Below, piece by piece: positions 8,337-15,700 of a DNA stretch of 64,000 bases. The translations under genes and the position numbers were made by a program. Source of the stretch: Desulforamulus aeronauticus DSM 10349. GTDB taxonomy: Bacteria; Bacillota; Desulfotomaculia; Desulfotomaculales; Desulfotomaculaceae. The notes below the pieces were generated by a model. That model was not told the DNA's origin and did not search any database. It saw nothing but the letters and a program-made list of their open reading frames with translations. Every line of letters starts with the position of its first letter. Positions within the stretch are counted from its first letter, which is position 1. The stretch covers positions 1-64,000 of the forward strand of contig NZ_FRAR01000008.1 in NCBI RefSeq assembly GCF_900142375.1, read 5' to 3'.

Positions 8337-8522
8337 AGTTACTAATGCTTGGTACTGAGAGGGGGTCATACCAACCTTTTCTTTAGATGTTTTGGCGAAA
8401 TTGCCGCTGTAGTCCAGTCCGCCAGAGGCAAAGGCCTGAGCTATGGACAAATTAATATCGCACAGCTTTTTCTTAAGAATTTCTTTTATCCTTAACCCTG
8501 TATTACACTTACTATCGAGGTG
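8328..8522 (-). pseudogene. AraC-family HTH C-terminal remnant
   Basis: The minus-strand frame reads LRIKEILKKKLCDINLS, AQAFASGGLDYSGNFAKTSK and EKVGMTPSQYQALVTKK before a TAA. This is the second HTH of AraC/XylS regulators (the SGNFAKTSKEKVGMTPSQY pattern). The N-terminal part is absent and there is no start codon. It lies in frame immediately after the stop of the DUF2007 gene, so it is either a decayed fragment brought there by deletion or a former fusion. Confidence 0.7.
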
Positions 8523-8855
8523 TTATGTTGCCATAGCACTTAAAATCTCCCTTGCTTTCATCGCCTGATCTTTTTTTATCAGTACCTTTGCCGGTTCAAA
8601 TAGGGGAACGTAAAGTAGGTTCTCCCCCGAAATAAAATAGGTGATATTTTCGCTTTCTAGCAATGACTTTATAAGGGCAACTTCACCAGGATTAAAGGTT
8701 GAATATATGAGTTCATAATCTATGAATTCATAATCTACCACTTCATTTACCTTTGTATCAGTGCTTGACGGTAAATCACTTATTAACGCTACCTCGCACC
8801 TTGAACACCGGGAGAATCCCTCTCTAAATTCACTTTTGCATTTTGGGCAAAACAA
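8523..8855 (-). CDS. zinc-ribbon / DUF2007 domain protein
   Basis: 110 residues. The N-terminal zinc ribbon is CPKC at 3-6 and CSRC at 17-20. A DUF2007-type domain then runs from about 48, ELIYSTFNPGEVALIKSLL to PAKVLIKKDQAMKAREIL. DUF2007 is annotated as a putative signal-transducing domain; no reaction is known. Monocistronic on the minus strand as far as can be seen. Confidence 0.7.
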   Translation of the reverse strand: MFCPKCKSEFREGFSRCSRCEVALISDLPSSTDTKVNEVVDYEFIDYELIYSTFNPGEVALIKSLLESENITYFISGENLLYVPLFEPAKVLIKKDQAMKAREILSAMAT

Positions 8856-9131
8856 ATTAGTACCCCCTTTTCTTATTACACAGTTTTTAAAATTGTGCCA
8901 AGACCAAGGTTGATAACTATTTATTAAAACGAAAAGATTCTGCTTCTTAATTTGTTTATCCTGTTACCAAGTTACAAATTTGATAAATAATTATATAAGT
9001 GTTATTATGATAAACAAGTTAATTACCAATTTTATACTTTTTTAAAGAATATTTATAGTAAGTATTGATTGAATTTGTTATTTAAAACAGGTACTAGAAT
9101 ACGAATATAAAAATGAAGAAAGGAGATACTA

Positions 9132-9905
9132 ATGAATTTATTTGATTTAACAGGTAAAGTTGCCGTTATTACCGGAGCATCTAGCGGTCTGGGTGCCGAT
9201 GCAGCCAGAGCCTATGCTGCCCAAGGTGCAGATGTTGCACTTTTGGCCAGAAGAAAAGCAAAGCTCGATACCGTTGTGAAAGAAATTGAAGCCACCGGTA
9301 AAAAAGCCCTGGCCGTACAGTGCGATGTTGCTCAAGAAGAAAACGTCAAGCAAGCCGTTGCAGAGGTTTTGGCGCATTATGGTAAAATTGATATTTTACT
9401 TAATAATGCTGGCATTGCCTTTGCAGGTTCCGTAGAAAACCTGACGGTCGAACAGTGGGATACAGCGATGGATATTAACGTTAAAGGTATCTTTCTAATG
9501 TGTAAATATGTCGTTCCCCAGATGAAAGAACGCAAGTATGGAAAGATTATCAACGTTGCCTCTGTCAATGCGGTGATTGCAGATAAAGCCGAACCACTTG
9601 TCCGCCACGCTTATAATACATCGAAAAGCGCCGTACTCGGCTTGACCACTGGTATGGCAGTCTCTTTGGCACAGTATGGCATTACTGTTAACGCAGTGGG
9701 TCCTGGCCTTTTTGAATCTGAGATGACCGAGGATACTCTTTTTAAGGAAAAAAGCTTCTTGCAGATGTACAATGCCCTTTGTCCGGCCTCAAGGCCAGGG
9801 CGCAAAGGCGAACTGAACGGACCCATTTTGTTCTTATCCTCTGATGCCTCTAGTTATACCAACGGACAGTTTATTATTGTTGATGGTGGACTCACCTCCG
9901 TTTAA
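9132..9905 (+). CDS. short-chain dehydrogenase/reductase (SDR)
   Basis: 257 residues, classical SDR length. It has the NAD(P)-binding TGASSGLG (about 14-21), NNAG near 91, the catalytic Ser in NVASVNAV and YNTSK near 163, and the C-terminal YTNGQFIIVDGG typical of FabG / gluconate-5-dehydrogenase-like enzymes. The substrate cannot be read from sequence. GGAGA lies six bases before the ATG. Single-gene unit, closed by the terminator at 9938. Confidence 0.88.
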   Translation: MNLFDLTGKVAVITGASSGLGADAARAYAAQGADVALLARRKAKLDTVVKEIEATGKKALAVQCDVAQEENVKQAVAEVLAHYGKIDILLNNAGIAFAGSVENLTVEQWDTAMDINVKGIFLMCKYVVPQMKERKYGKIINVASVNAVIADKAEPLVRHAYNTSKSAVLGLTTGMAVSLAQYGITVNAVGPGLFESEMTEDTLFKEKSFLQMYNALCPASRPGRKGELNGPILFLSSDASSYTNGQFIIVDGGLTSV

Positions 9906-9937
9906 GTGTTCATTATATTCCTGACGCTATAAAAATC

Positions 9938-9970
9938 TAAGCCCCGCGGTTTAAAAAACCGCGGGGCTTA
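9938..9970. terminator. bidirectional terminator
   Basis: Perfect stem AAGCCCCGCGGTTT / AAACCGCGGGGCTT. It serves the SDR gene on the plus strand and the lysine-rich pseudogene on the minus strand (GCTTAGATTTTT follows). Confidence 0.8.
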
Positions 9971-9988
9971 TTAACGTTCTTTATTTAG

Positions 9989-10276
9989 TTATTTTTTGCT
10001 AGTATTAGGGGCTTTTTTTACATCCTTTTTGGTACTTTTCTTAACGTTTTTCTAGGTGTTTTTCTTATTAGGTTTAACTGTTTGTTTAGCCTTAGTGTTG
10101 TTCTTAGCCGCATCCTTTGTTACTTTTACAGTTGTCTTTGCCGGTTCAGCTTTCTTGACATCCTTTTTTACAGACTACGTATTTTTTACAATTGGCTTCG
10201 TCGTTACCGGTGCCGGTGAAGCTGCCAAAGCCGGCATAGGTTTTCCTGGATGTATGAAGATATTTTTAAGAATCAT
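9989..10276 (-). pseudogene. lysine/alanine-rich small protein with two in-frame TAG codons
   Basis: From ATG at 10276 the frame reads MILKNIFIHPGKPMPALAAS, then PAPVTTKPIVKNT, TAG, SVKKDVKKAEPAKTTVKVTK, DAAKNNTKAKQTVKPNKKNT, TAG, KNVKKSTKKDVKKAPNTSKK and TAA: 96 codons in one uninterrupted register apart from two TAG. Composition resembles lysine-rich histone-H1-like bacterial proteins. Both TAGs could be mutated AAG (Lys) or CAG codons, so decay is the simplest reading. The remaining frame is remarkably clean. Confidence 0.6.
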
Positions 10277-10285
10277 TTCTCATTA

Positions 10286-10320
10286 TTTACATACGTTAAT
10301 AAAAAGTGTAAAATTACACT
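10286..10320 (+). promoter_or_regulatory. promoter and overlapping operator of the XRE/radical-SAM operon
   Basis: TTTACA (10286-10291), 17 bases, TAAAAT (10309-10314). The -10 box lies inside the palindrome AGTGTAA-AA-TTACACT (10305-10320), a likely binding site for the XRE-type protein encoded just downstream. Confidence 0.7.
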
Positions 10321-10345
10321 AAAAGTGAAAATAAGGGTGACAATT

Positions 10346-10804
10346 TTGAATAGAAGCGAATTTATTACCATACTTGATAACAAACTTAGGCTGATCCGTA
10401 ATGAGAAAGACTTCACCCAGGATAAAATGGCTGAAATTATCGGTGTATCAAAAAAGACTTTGGTCCAAATAGAAAAGGGCCGGTCTAGTTTAGGTTGGAC
10501 TGGTGCGGTGGTAGTGGCTGTATTATTTAAGGATAGTGACATTATCCAAATGGCCTTAGGGGGAAACCCCCACGATTTGGTGCTTTCCCTTGCTTTCAAT
10601 AACTATGAAGATAATTATGAACCCACCTTGGGCGGTAAAGTTTGGTGGAAGAATACAGAGCAACAAGGTAATTATATCGTTCAGCAAAACATCATTAGCC
10701 AACATTATCGAATTTTGGACCAGCAAGACAGACGAGTCTGTTCCTCCTTTGATCTTGCGTACATCCGAAAAAGATTAACGGAATTATGTGAAAGGGAGGG
10801 GTAA
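10346..10804 (+). CDS. XRE-family HTH transcriptional regulator
   Basis: 152 residues from TTG at 10346, chosen because AAGGGTGA lies six bases upstream; the frame is open further back but without a ribosome binding site, and upstream codons would precede the promoter. The HTH_3 domain spans about 10-60: LRLIRNEKDFTQDKMAEIIG then VSKKTLVQIEKGRSSLG. The C-terminal half (GGKVWWKNTEQQGNYIVQQN) is not a domain I recognise. First gene of a three-gene operon; two bases separate it from the first radical-SAM gene, and it probably autoregulates via 10305-10320. Confidence 0.82.
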   Translation: MNRSEFITILDNKLRLIRNEKDFTQDKMAEIIGVSKKTLVQIEKGRSSLGWTGAVVVAVLFKDSDIIQMALGGNPHDLVLSLAFNNYEDNYEPTLGGKVWWKNTEQQGNYIVQQNIISQHYRILDQQDRRVCSSFDLAYIRKRLTELCEREG

Positions 10805-10806
10805 GA

Positions 10807-12078
10807 TTGATTACCGACTTGTTTCGAAGAATCATCGGTAAGAAAGATAAATTTTTATTCAGAGGCTATCAAGAAAAGATGGTTGATTTTAACACAATCG
10901 ATCAGGAAACGGGCATCTATATTCATATCCCTTTCTGCCAAACCCTTTGTCCGTACTGTCCTTATAATAAGGTACTCTATGATCGGAACAAAGCTCTGGC
11001 CTACAAAGAGGCCCTACTCCAAGAGCTAATGCTCTATCAAGAGTATATGAGCAGTAAAAACATCACCTCCGTCTATATTGGGGGTGGTACGCCAACCCTT
11101 TTGTTACCTGAACTCAGAGAAATTCTTGCGTTCATCCGGGATACCTATCATTTTCAAGGGGATATCGGGATAGAGATTCACCCGAATGATGCCAGTGAGG
11201 CATTATTTAGGGAACTCGAAACACTGGGAATAGATTTAATCAGCCTAGGTGTTCAGACTTTTAACGATCAAATACTTAAGCAGTTGGGAAGAACCTATTG
11301 CTCTCACGACATTGATCAGGTGCTAGCCATGGTTAAAAATTTTCATTTCAAATGTGTAGATGTTGATATTATGACGAATCTACCAGGGCAAACCATGGAG
11401 GATATTACCTACGACTTGCAAAGGGTTTACTCCTATAAAATAGATCAACTTTCCATCTACCCTCTCATCATCTTCCCCCTGACGAACCTGGGCAAACAAA
11501 TAAAGCAAAAAGGCTTACGCCGGTTTAGTGAAATTCAGGAAGGTAAAATACTCAACCTTATCGATACCATCTCGCAGCAACATGGTTATAAAAGGAGTTC
11601 TGTCTGGACGTACGGTAAAAATCAGCATAACCGATATACCTCGGTAACCAGAGAAAGTTTTATTGGCTTGGGGGCTGGCGCCACCTCTCTGTTCGGAAAC
11701 TATTTTTATCTCAATACCTTCCATGTAGATGAATATATCCGGGCTCTCCAGCAAAAAAGAATGCCCATTAACTTGGTTAATACCATGAACAAGAGAGAAA
11801 AAATGATCTTCTGGATCTTTTGGCGCTGCTACGACGGGGTTATCGACACCCAGCGGTTTCATCAGCTGTTTGATGAAGATATTGAAAAGGAATTCAGACT
11901 TCTCTTTGGTCTGCTCAAATCATTTAGATTCTGCAACAAACAAGGTTCTAATTATTTACTAACTGATTGGGGACGATTTGCCTACCATTATGTAGAAAAA
12001 CAGTACTCCCTTCATTATTTAAACCACTTATGGGCGGCGTCCATGCAACAACCCTGGATTAAGGAAATAAAGCTATGA
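10807..12078 (+). CDS. HemN/HemW-like radical SAM protein
   Basis: 423 residues from a TTG preceded by GGGAGGGG. The radical-SAM cluster motif CQTLCPYC (C-x3-C-x2-C, about 45-52) and GGGTPT near 99 place it in the coproporphyrinogen-oxidase-like HemN/HemW group. GVQTFNDQILKQLGR and DVDIMTNLPGQT are also typical of it. It has a longer C-terminal domain (HemN_C-like). Real substrate unknown: HemW homologues insert heme, others act in heme or methyl transfer. It sits between an XRE regulator and a second radical-SAM gene, so a role in a shared modification pathway is inferred. Confidence 0.8.
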   Translation: MITDLFRRIIGKKDKFLFRGYQEKMVDFNTIDQETGIYIHIPFCQTLCPYCPYNKVLYDRNKALAYKEALLQELMLYQEYMSSKNITSVYIGGGTPTLLLPELREILAFIRDTYHFQGDIGIEIHPNDASEALFRELETLGIDLISLGVQTFNDQILKQLGRTYCSHDIDQVLAMVKNFHFKCVDVDIMTNLPGQTMEDITYDLQRVYSYKIDQLSIYPLIIFPLTNLGKQIKQKGLRRFSEIQEGKILNLIDTISQQHGYKRSSVWTYGKNQHNRYTSVTRESFIGLGAGATSLFGNYFYLNTFHVDEYIRALQQKRMPINLVNTMNKREKMIFWIFWRCYDGVIDTQRFHQLFDEDIEKEFRLLFGLLKSFRFCNKQGSNYLLTDWGRFAYHYVEKQYSLHYLNHLWAASMQQPWIKEIKL

Positions 12079-12088
12079 GGGCAGCCAA

Positions 12089-12991
12089 ATGAAAACAAGA
12101 CACTTTCTATCCCTTGCTCTCTTTGGGCTTAGTACTATTTTGTTTAAACGGCGGCAGCCGATCTTGGGCACGATCATCTTAACAGACTCCTGCAATTTAC
12201 ACTGCAAGCACTGCGCCGTTAACAACATTACCGGCCAAATGCTTTCCTATCAAGACGTTAGAAAAGAAATGATAAATTTTTATCAAGAGGGCCTGCGGAT
12301 TCTCTTTTTCTGCGGCGGCGAAACGCTTCTTTGGCAGGAGGCGGGAAAAACCGTCCGGGATTTAATTAGGGAAGCAAAGGAAATGGGCTTCTACCTGGTC
12401 AATATTGTTACCAACGGGACTATCGACTTACATATCCCCGAAGCGGACGTTATTTTTCTAAGCCTGGATGGAACACGGCAAGCTCATAATTCGATTCGGG
12501 GAGATACCTATGATCTGATTCTGCAGAATTTGCAAAAAACAGATCATTGCAATATCTGCATCTACATGGCCATTAACAAATTAAATTATCAAGACATTGA
12601 AAACCTATGTAAACTAGCCAAAGAACATCCCAAAATAAACTCTATATCCTTTAACTTCCACACTCCCTATCAAGGTACCGAATTCCTAAGTTTAAGCCGG
12701 GAAGAAAAACAAATCGCGGTTACTACCATAAAAAGCATGTTGAAAGATAATATGCCTATTTTCAATTTACCCAGTGCCCTTGATGCTTATTTAAAAAATG
12801 AATGGTCAAGGCCCTGCTACCAGTGTATCGTATCTGAGAACAAGCAAAGATACCTTTGTGGCAGATGTGTGGAAATAGATGGCCTCTGCAGGGAGTGTGG
12901 CTATTTATTTGCAGTAGAGTTTTCTCTACTCTGTCAAGGCAATATAAGAACCATCTTTGAGATGGTAAAAACATATCTTAAATTTGCTTAA
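12089..12991 (+). CDS. radical SAM protein with C-terminal cysteine cluster (SPASM-like)
   Basis: 300 residues. The N-terminus is hydrophobic (FLSLALFGLSTILF). The radical-SAM motif is CNLHCKHC (about 35-42), with FFCGGETLLW and LSLDG further on. The C-terminus has an unusual Cys set: CYQC, CGRC and CREC at about 247-275, which could bind an auxiliary Fe-S cluster as in SPASM/twitch enzymes. Ten bases separate it from the upstream radical-SAM gene. No precursor peptide gene is evident between the genes, so peptide modification is only one possibility. Confidence 0.75.
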   Translation: MKTRHFLSLALFGLSTILFKRRQPILGTIILTDSCNLHCKHCAVNNITGQMLSYQDVRKEMINFYQEGLRILFFCGGETLLWQEAGKTVRDLIREAKEMGFYLVNIVTNGTIDLHIPEADVIFLSLDGTRQAHNSIRGDTYDLILQNLQKTDHCNICIYMAINKLNYQDIENLCKLAKEHPKINSISFNFHTPYQGTEFLSLSREEKQIAVTTIKSMLKDNMPIFNLPSALDAYLKNEWSRPCYQCIVSENKQRYLCGRCVEIDGLCRECGYLFAVEFSLLCQGNIRTIFEMVKTYLKFA

Positions 12992-13009
12992 GCTCTGGTG
13001 TAGCGAAAG

Positions 13010-13441
13010 CTATTTAATAAAGGTAACCGGGCATTCTGAAAGCGCTAAGACTTTATGGCTGACACTCCCCAGTACAATGCTCTGAAGATCGGTTAGCCCC
13101 CTCGTCCCTAAAACGATATGGTCGTATTCACCCAGCTTGGCATACTCGACAATTTTTGTAGCCGGGTCACCGTCTAATAGCTTGGTTGCTACCTTTATAT
13201 GATTATTTTCAAAAATACTTACATGTCTTTCTATAATTTCCATACCATTTTTAACAACCCGTTCTTTAATATCCTGAATTTCTGAAGAGATATTTCTCAA
13301 TTTTGTTATCTCTTTTTGGGAATTAATGATATGGATCACGGTTATCATAAGATCTTCTTGTTTTCGGGTCATTTTTAGTACATAATCGACAGCACGTTTA
13401 GCATTTTCCGACCCGTCAACAGCCAGTAGAATTTTGTTCAC
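13010..13441 (-). CDS. universal stress protein UspA family (1)
   Basis: 143 residues, GTG start behind GGAGGT. A Rossmann-like Usp fold opens ILLAVDGSENAKRAVDYVL, and the ATP-binding motif GTRGLTDLQSIVLGSVSHKV ends in a G-x2-G-x9-G(S) pattern near 110-130. Usp proteins of this type bind ATP and act in survival and stress responses. Next to a second usp gene on the same strand but separated by a large hairpin, so possibly a separate unit. Confidence 0.88.
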   Translation of the reverse strand: MNKILLAVDGSENAKRAVDYVLKMTRKQEDLMITVIHIINSQKEITKLRNISSEIQDIKERVVKNGMEIIERHVSIFENNHIKVATKLLDGDPATKIVEYAKLGEYDHIVLGTRGLTDLQSIVLGSVSHKVLALSECPVTFIK

Positions 13442-13509
13442 GCTGACAAACCTCCAAATCTTTAAGAACCTGATTTACACCCATCCATTGGAGTCTTCTT
13501 CATAAATAT

Positions 13510-13586
13510 AAAAGCCCGGCTATAAAGTAAACCCAAATTGTTAGACACAGCTAACAATTTGGGTGCAGTTTACTAGCGGGGTTTCC
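13510..13586 (-). terminator. large nested hairpin / terminator after usp2
   Basis: CCCAAATTGTTAG / CTAACAATTTGGG perfect inner stem within outer pairings AGTAAAC / GTTTACT and GCCCGGCT / AGCGGGGT. On the minus strand it is followed by GGGCTTTTATATTTATG. It begins just after the stop at 13589. Confidence 0.6.
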
Positions 13587-13588
13587 TG

Positions 13589-14011
13589 TTACTTTACTAA
13601 AGTCACAGGAACATCTACGTTATTCAAGACCTTTGCACTAACACTGCCCAGAACCCATCCAGTTAAAGAAGATAATCCTCTCCTACCCATGATAACCTTA
13701 TCAAATCCCTGTTCCTCAACTGTACTGATAATGACCTCTGCAGCGTCACCAGATTTCATAAGGGTACTTACCTGAATCCCTTCTGCATCAAATAAGGCCT
13801 TCGCCTTTTCTAAACTGCCCCTAAAGAAATCCTGGCAAGCATTAAGAGCTTCTGTGGGATTCGCAACAAAATCACGAGCAAAGGGGGCCTCGTTACAAAC
13901 TACCGTTAGAATTGTTATATCCAATGATCTGTGATTTTTTGCACTTTTCAGGACATAGTGAAGGGCACTTTGAGAAGCTTCCGAGCCATCAAAGGGTATA
14001 AGTACTTTCAT
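13589..14011 (-). CDS. universal stress protein UspA family (2)
   Basis: 140 residues. VLIPFDGSEASQSALHYVL at the N-terminus and the nucleotide motif MGRRGLSSLTGWVLGSVSAK near 107-127 show an ATP-binding type Usp. GGAGG lies upstream of the ATG at a slightly long spacing. It is clearly a diverged paralogue of the neighbour at 13010 and of the Usp at 41580. Confidence 0.88.
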   Translation of the reverse strand: MKVLIPFDGSEASQSALHYVLKSAKNHRSLDITILTVVCNEAPFARDFVANPTEALNACQDFFRGSLEKAKALFDAEGIQVSTLMKSGDAAEVIISTVEEQGFDKVIMGRRGLSSLTGWVLGSVSAKVLNNVDVPVTLVK

Positions 14012-14228
14012 AGTAATGTTGCCTCCTTTTTATTTATCATTTATTTATCATTTTAAGACATGCCTAAATATAAGTCCACGTTTTTAATCAATTATTCATA
14101 AACTGTTCAGAATTTTTTAATATTAATTGCCACGCTAGGTCCCGTTTTAAAAACGGGTCTACCATTCCGACCAGATCCCCTGCGGAACAGGCTAAATGCT
14201 GAAAGGCACTCTATAAACAAGCAGGTAT

Positions 14229-14236
14229 GCTATAAT
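14229..14236 (+). promoter_or_regulatory. extended -10 promoter
   Basis: TGCTATAAT, an extended -10 (TGnTATAAT), 55 bases before the small membrane protein start. No good -35 is visible. Confidence 0.45.
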
Positions 14237-14290
14237 CAAAAGACCTACCATAAGAATAAAACGTTCAAAATCTAGGAGGCTTGATACCTA

Positions 14291-14470
14291 ATGAAACGTT
14301 TTTGGAAGTTTGCTATGTGGTTCACCGGTTTTTGGGTATTTTATGGAATAGGTAGCTTGATATACGGTTTAACTACCGATCAAGGATTTAACGATCAGGC
14401 GTTATATCTAATAATAGGTATGTTAGTCATATTCTCTAAATCTAAAGCTGAATATCGTGCATCAGAATAA
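14291..14470 (+). CDS. small two-helix membrane protein
   Basis: 59 residues, ATG with AGGAGG 11 bases upstream. Two hydrophobic segments are visible (about 8-27, FAMWFTGFWVFYGIGSLIYG, and 38-50, ALYLIIGMLVIFS), followed by a short charged tail. No family recognised. Convergent with the methyltransferase gene, 12 bases apart. Confidence 0.6.
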   Translation: MKRFWKFAMWFTGFWVFYGIGSLIYGLTTDQGFNDQALYLIIGMLVIFSKSKAEYRASE

Positions 14471-14481
14471 TACATATCATT

Positions 14482-15429
14482 TCAAGACACCCGATTAACC
14501 CCAACCGCCCGTACAAGCATTTCAATGTGGCGATGATCCGTTCCGCAACAACCACCTAAAACTTTAAAATGATAATGGTCGTGCAGAGTAACCAGCTGGT
14601 TTACTAAGGTTCTACTATCCTCAGATACTAATTCGGAAGAACCATCTAATTCTTCGGGACTTTTGGCAGAAGTATTTGCCTGTATGCCAGTCAGCCGTTG
14701 CCGTACCAACTCTGTACAATTCTCGGTGTTCTCCAAAGCTTTTAGCACAATCGAGGGATGAACGCAATTTACCATATAAAATAAGGGTTTCGGAGATACC
14801 GATTGATCCACCGTTAGTATTGCTTTATGAAGTGAATTGCCGTCTAACAATGTTCCATTGTCTCTAATGACAAAACTTAAAACATAGGGCTTCCCTGTCT
14901 CAGCCATGGCTAAAGCCAACCCCAGCGCTTCCGAAAGAGCCGGCAGGGTGGTCCCGCACAAAAAATCCACACCCGCACCAGACAATGCCTTTGCCTGTTG
15001 TTGATGAAATTCCGCTGCTTCATCGGTGGTTAACGCTTCTTCTGCCCGATAGGCATCCCCTTGGCACCCCATCAGCCCACCAATAAATACTTCCTTGGCG
15101 TATTCACCGCACTCATTACGAACACCTTGCAGTAATCGGACATTATCGGCATTGACAGCTTTATTGCTTAGTCCCGCCTTTTTTATCTGTTCAGGGTTGG
15201 CTCGTCTGGTCGGCGTAAAAAGAATCATCGGTGCCTGGCTGCTTTGCCCAATGTCAAGGTACTGCTTGTATATTTTACGGAGAACGGCTCTTCCTTCGGG
15301 ATCATAAAGTAGCCCCGAATGAACCAGAAAGTCGTTCAGTTTGACACCAAATTCTCTACGGAGTCGTTCCACCACCGCACCCTCGGTAAAAATGACGGGA
15401 GCCGTCTTGAAGCTAGTTGCAAAATCCAT
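14482..15429 (-). CDS. homocysteine S-methyltransferase family protein
   Basis: 315 residues from ATG at 15429, which has GGGAGG seven bases upstream. The zinc-binding cysteines of the family are present: NCVHP near 205 and GGCCGTD near 295. The N-terminus FTEGAVVERLRREFG differs from MetH but keeps the barrel layout. Members transfer methyl groups to homocysteine from S-methylmethionine, betaine or a corrinoid partner. No MetF or corrinoid-binding gene is adjacent, so the donor is unknown. Confidence 0.8.
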   Translation of the reverse strand: MDFATSFKTAPVIFTEGAVVERLRREFGVKLNDFLVHSGLLYDPEGRAVLRKIYKQYLDIGQSSQAPMILFTPTRRANPEQIKKAGLSNKAVNADNVRLLQGVRNECGEYAKEVFIGGLMGCQGDAYRAEEALTTDEAAEFHQQQAKALSGAGVDFLCGTTLPALSEALGLALAMAETGKPYVLSFVIRDNGTLLDGNSLHKAILTVDQSVSPKPLFYMVNCVHPSIVLKALENTENCTELVRQRLTGIQANTSAKSPEELDGSSELVSEDSRTLVNQLVTLHDHYHFKVLGGCCGTDHRHIEMLVRAVGVNRVS

Positions 15430-15548
15430 GGTGTTCCCTCCCAACGTTTATTGCCCATTTCGCCAATTCTTTTACTTTATTTACTATGGTAACATAGAAT
15501 AATCCTTTAAAAACATGGGGCTGTTGCACAATTAATTAATGATATGTC

Positions 15549-15635
15549 GTAGGAGCTACCTGTGGTCGTCCGCTATTTTGATACAGCACTGTAGCCCGCA
15601 GGTAATTCATTCGGACGAACGAAGTTCGCCCCTAC
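15549..15635. repeat. MITE-like interspersed repeat candidate
   Basis: About 87 bases with imperfect terminal inverted repeats: GTAGGAGCTACC...TCGTCCG at one end and, on the opposite strand, GTAGGGGCGAAC...TCGTCCG at the other. The GTAGGGGCGA end resembles from memory short interspersed repeats common in Bacillota. No transposase. Copy number can only be judged from the whole genome. Confidence 0.4.
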
Positions 15636-15636
15636 T

Positions 15637-15680
15637 ACAAAAAAGATTGTCGCAAAAAAGTAATTTTGCGACAATCTCTT
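15637..15680 (-). terminator. terminator of the hydrogenase operon
   Basis: Stem AGATTGTCGCAAAAT / ATTTTGCGACAATCT-type pairing followed by CTTTTTTG on the minus strand, just past the hydA stop at 15701. Confidence 0.8.
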
Positions 15681-15700
15681 GGTTTGAAGTGCTCCATATT

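Noticed and set aside
10056-10322. 88-codon plus-strand frame with hydrophobic product
   Set aside because: It is the complement of the lysine-rich minus-strand frame (Lys codons read backwards give Phe/Leu) and has no ribosome binding site.
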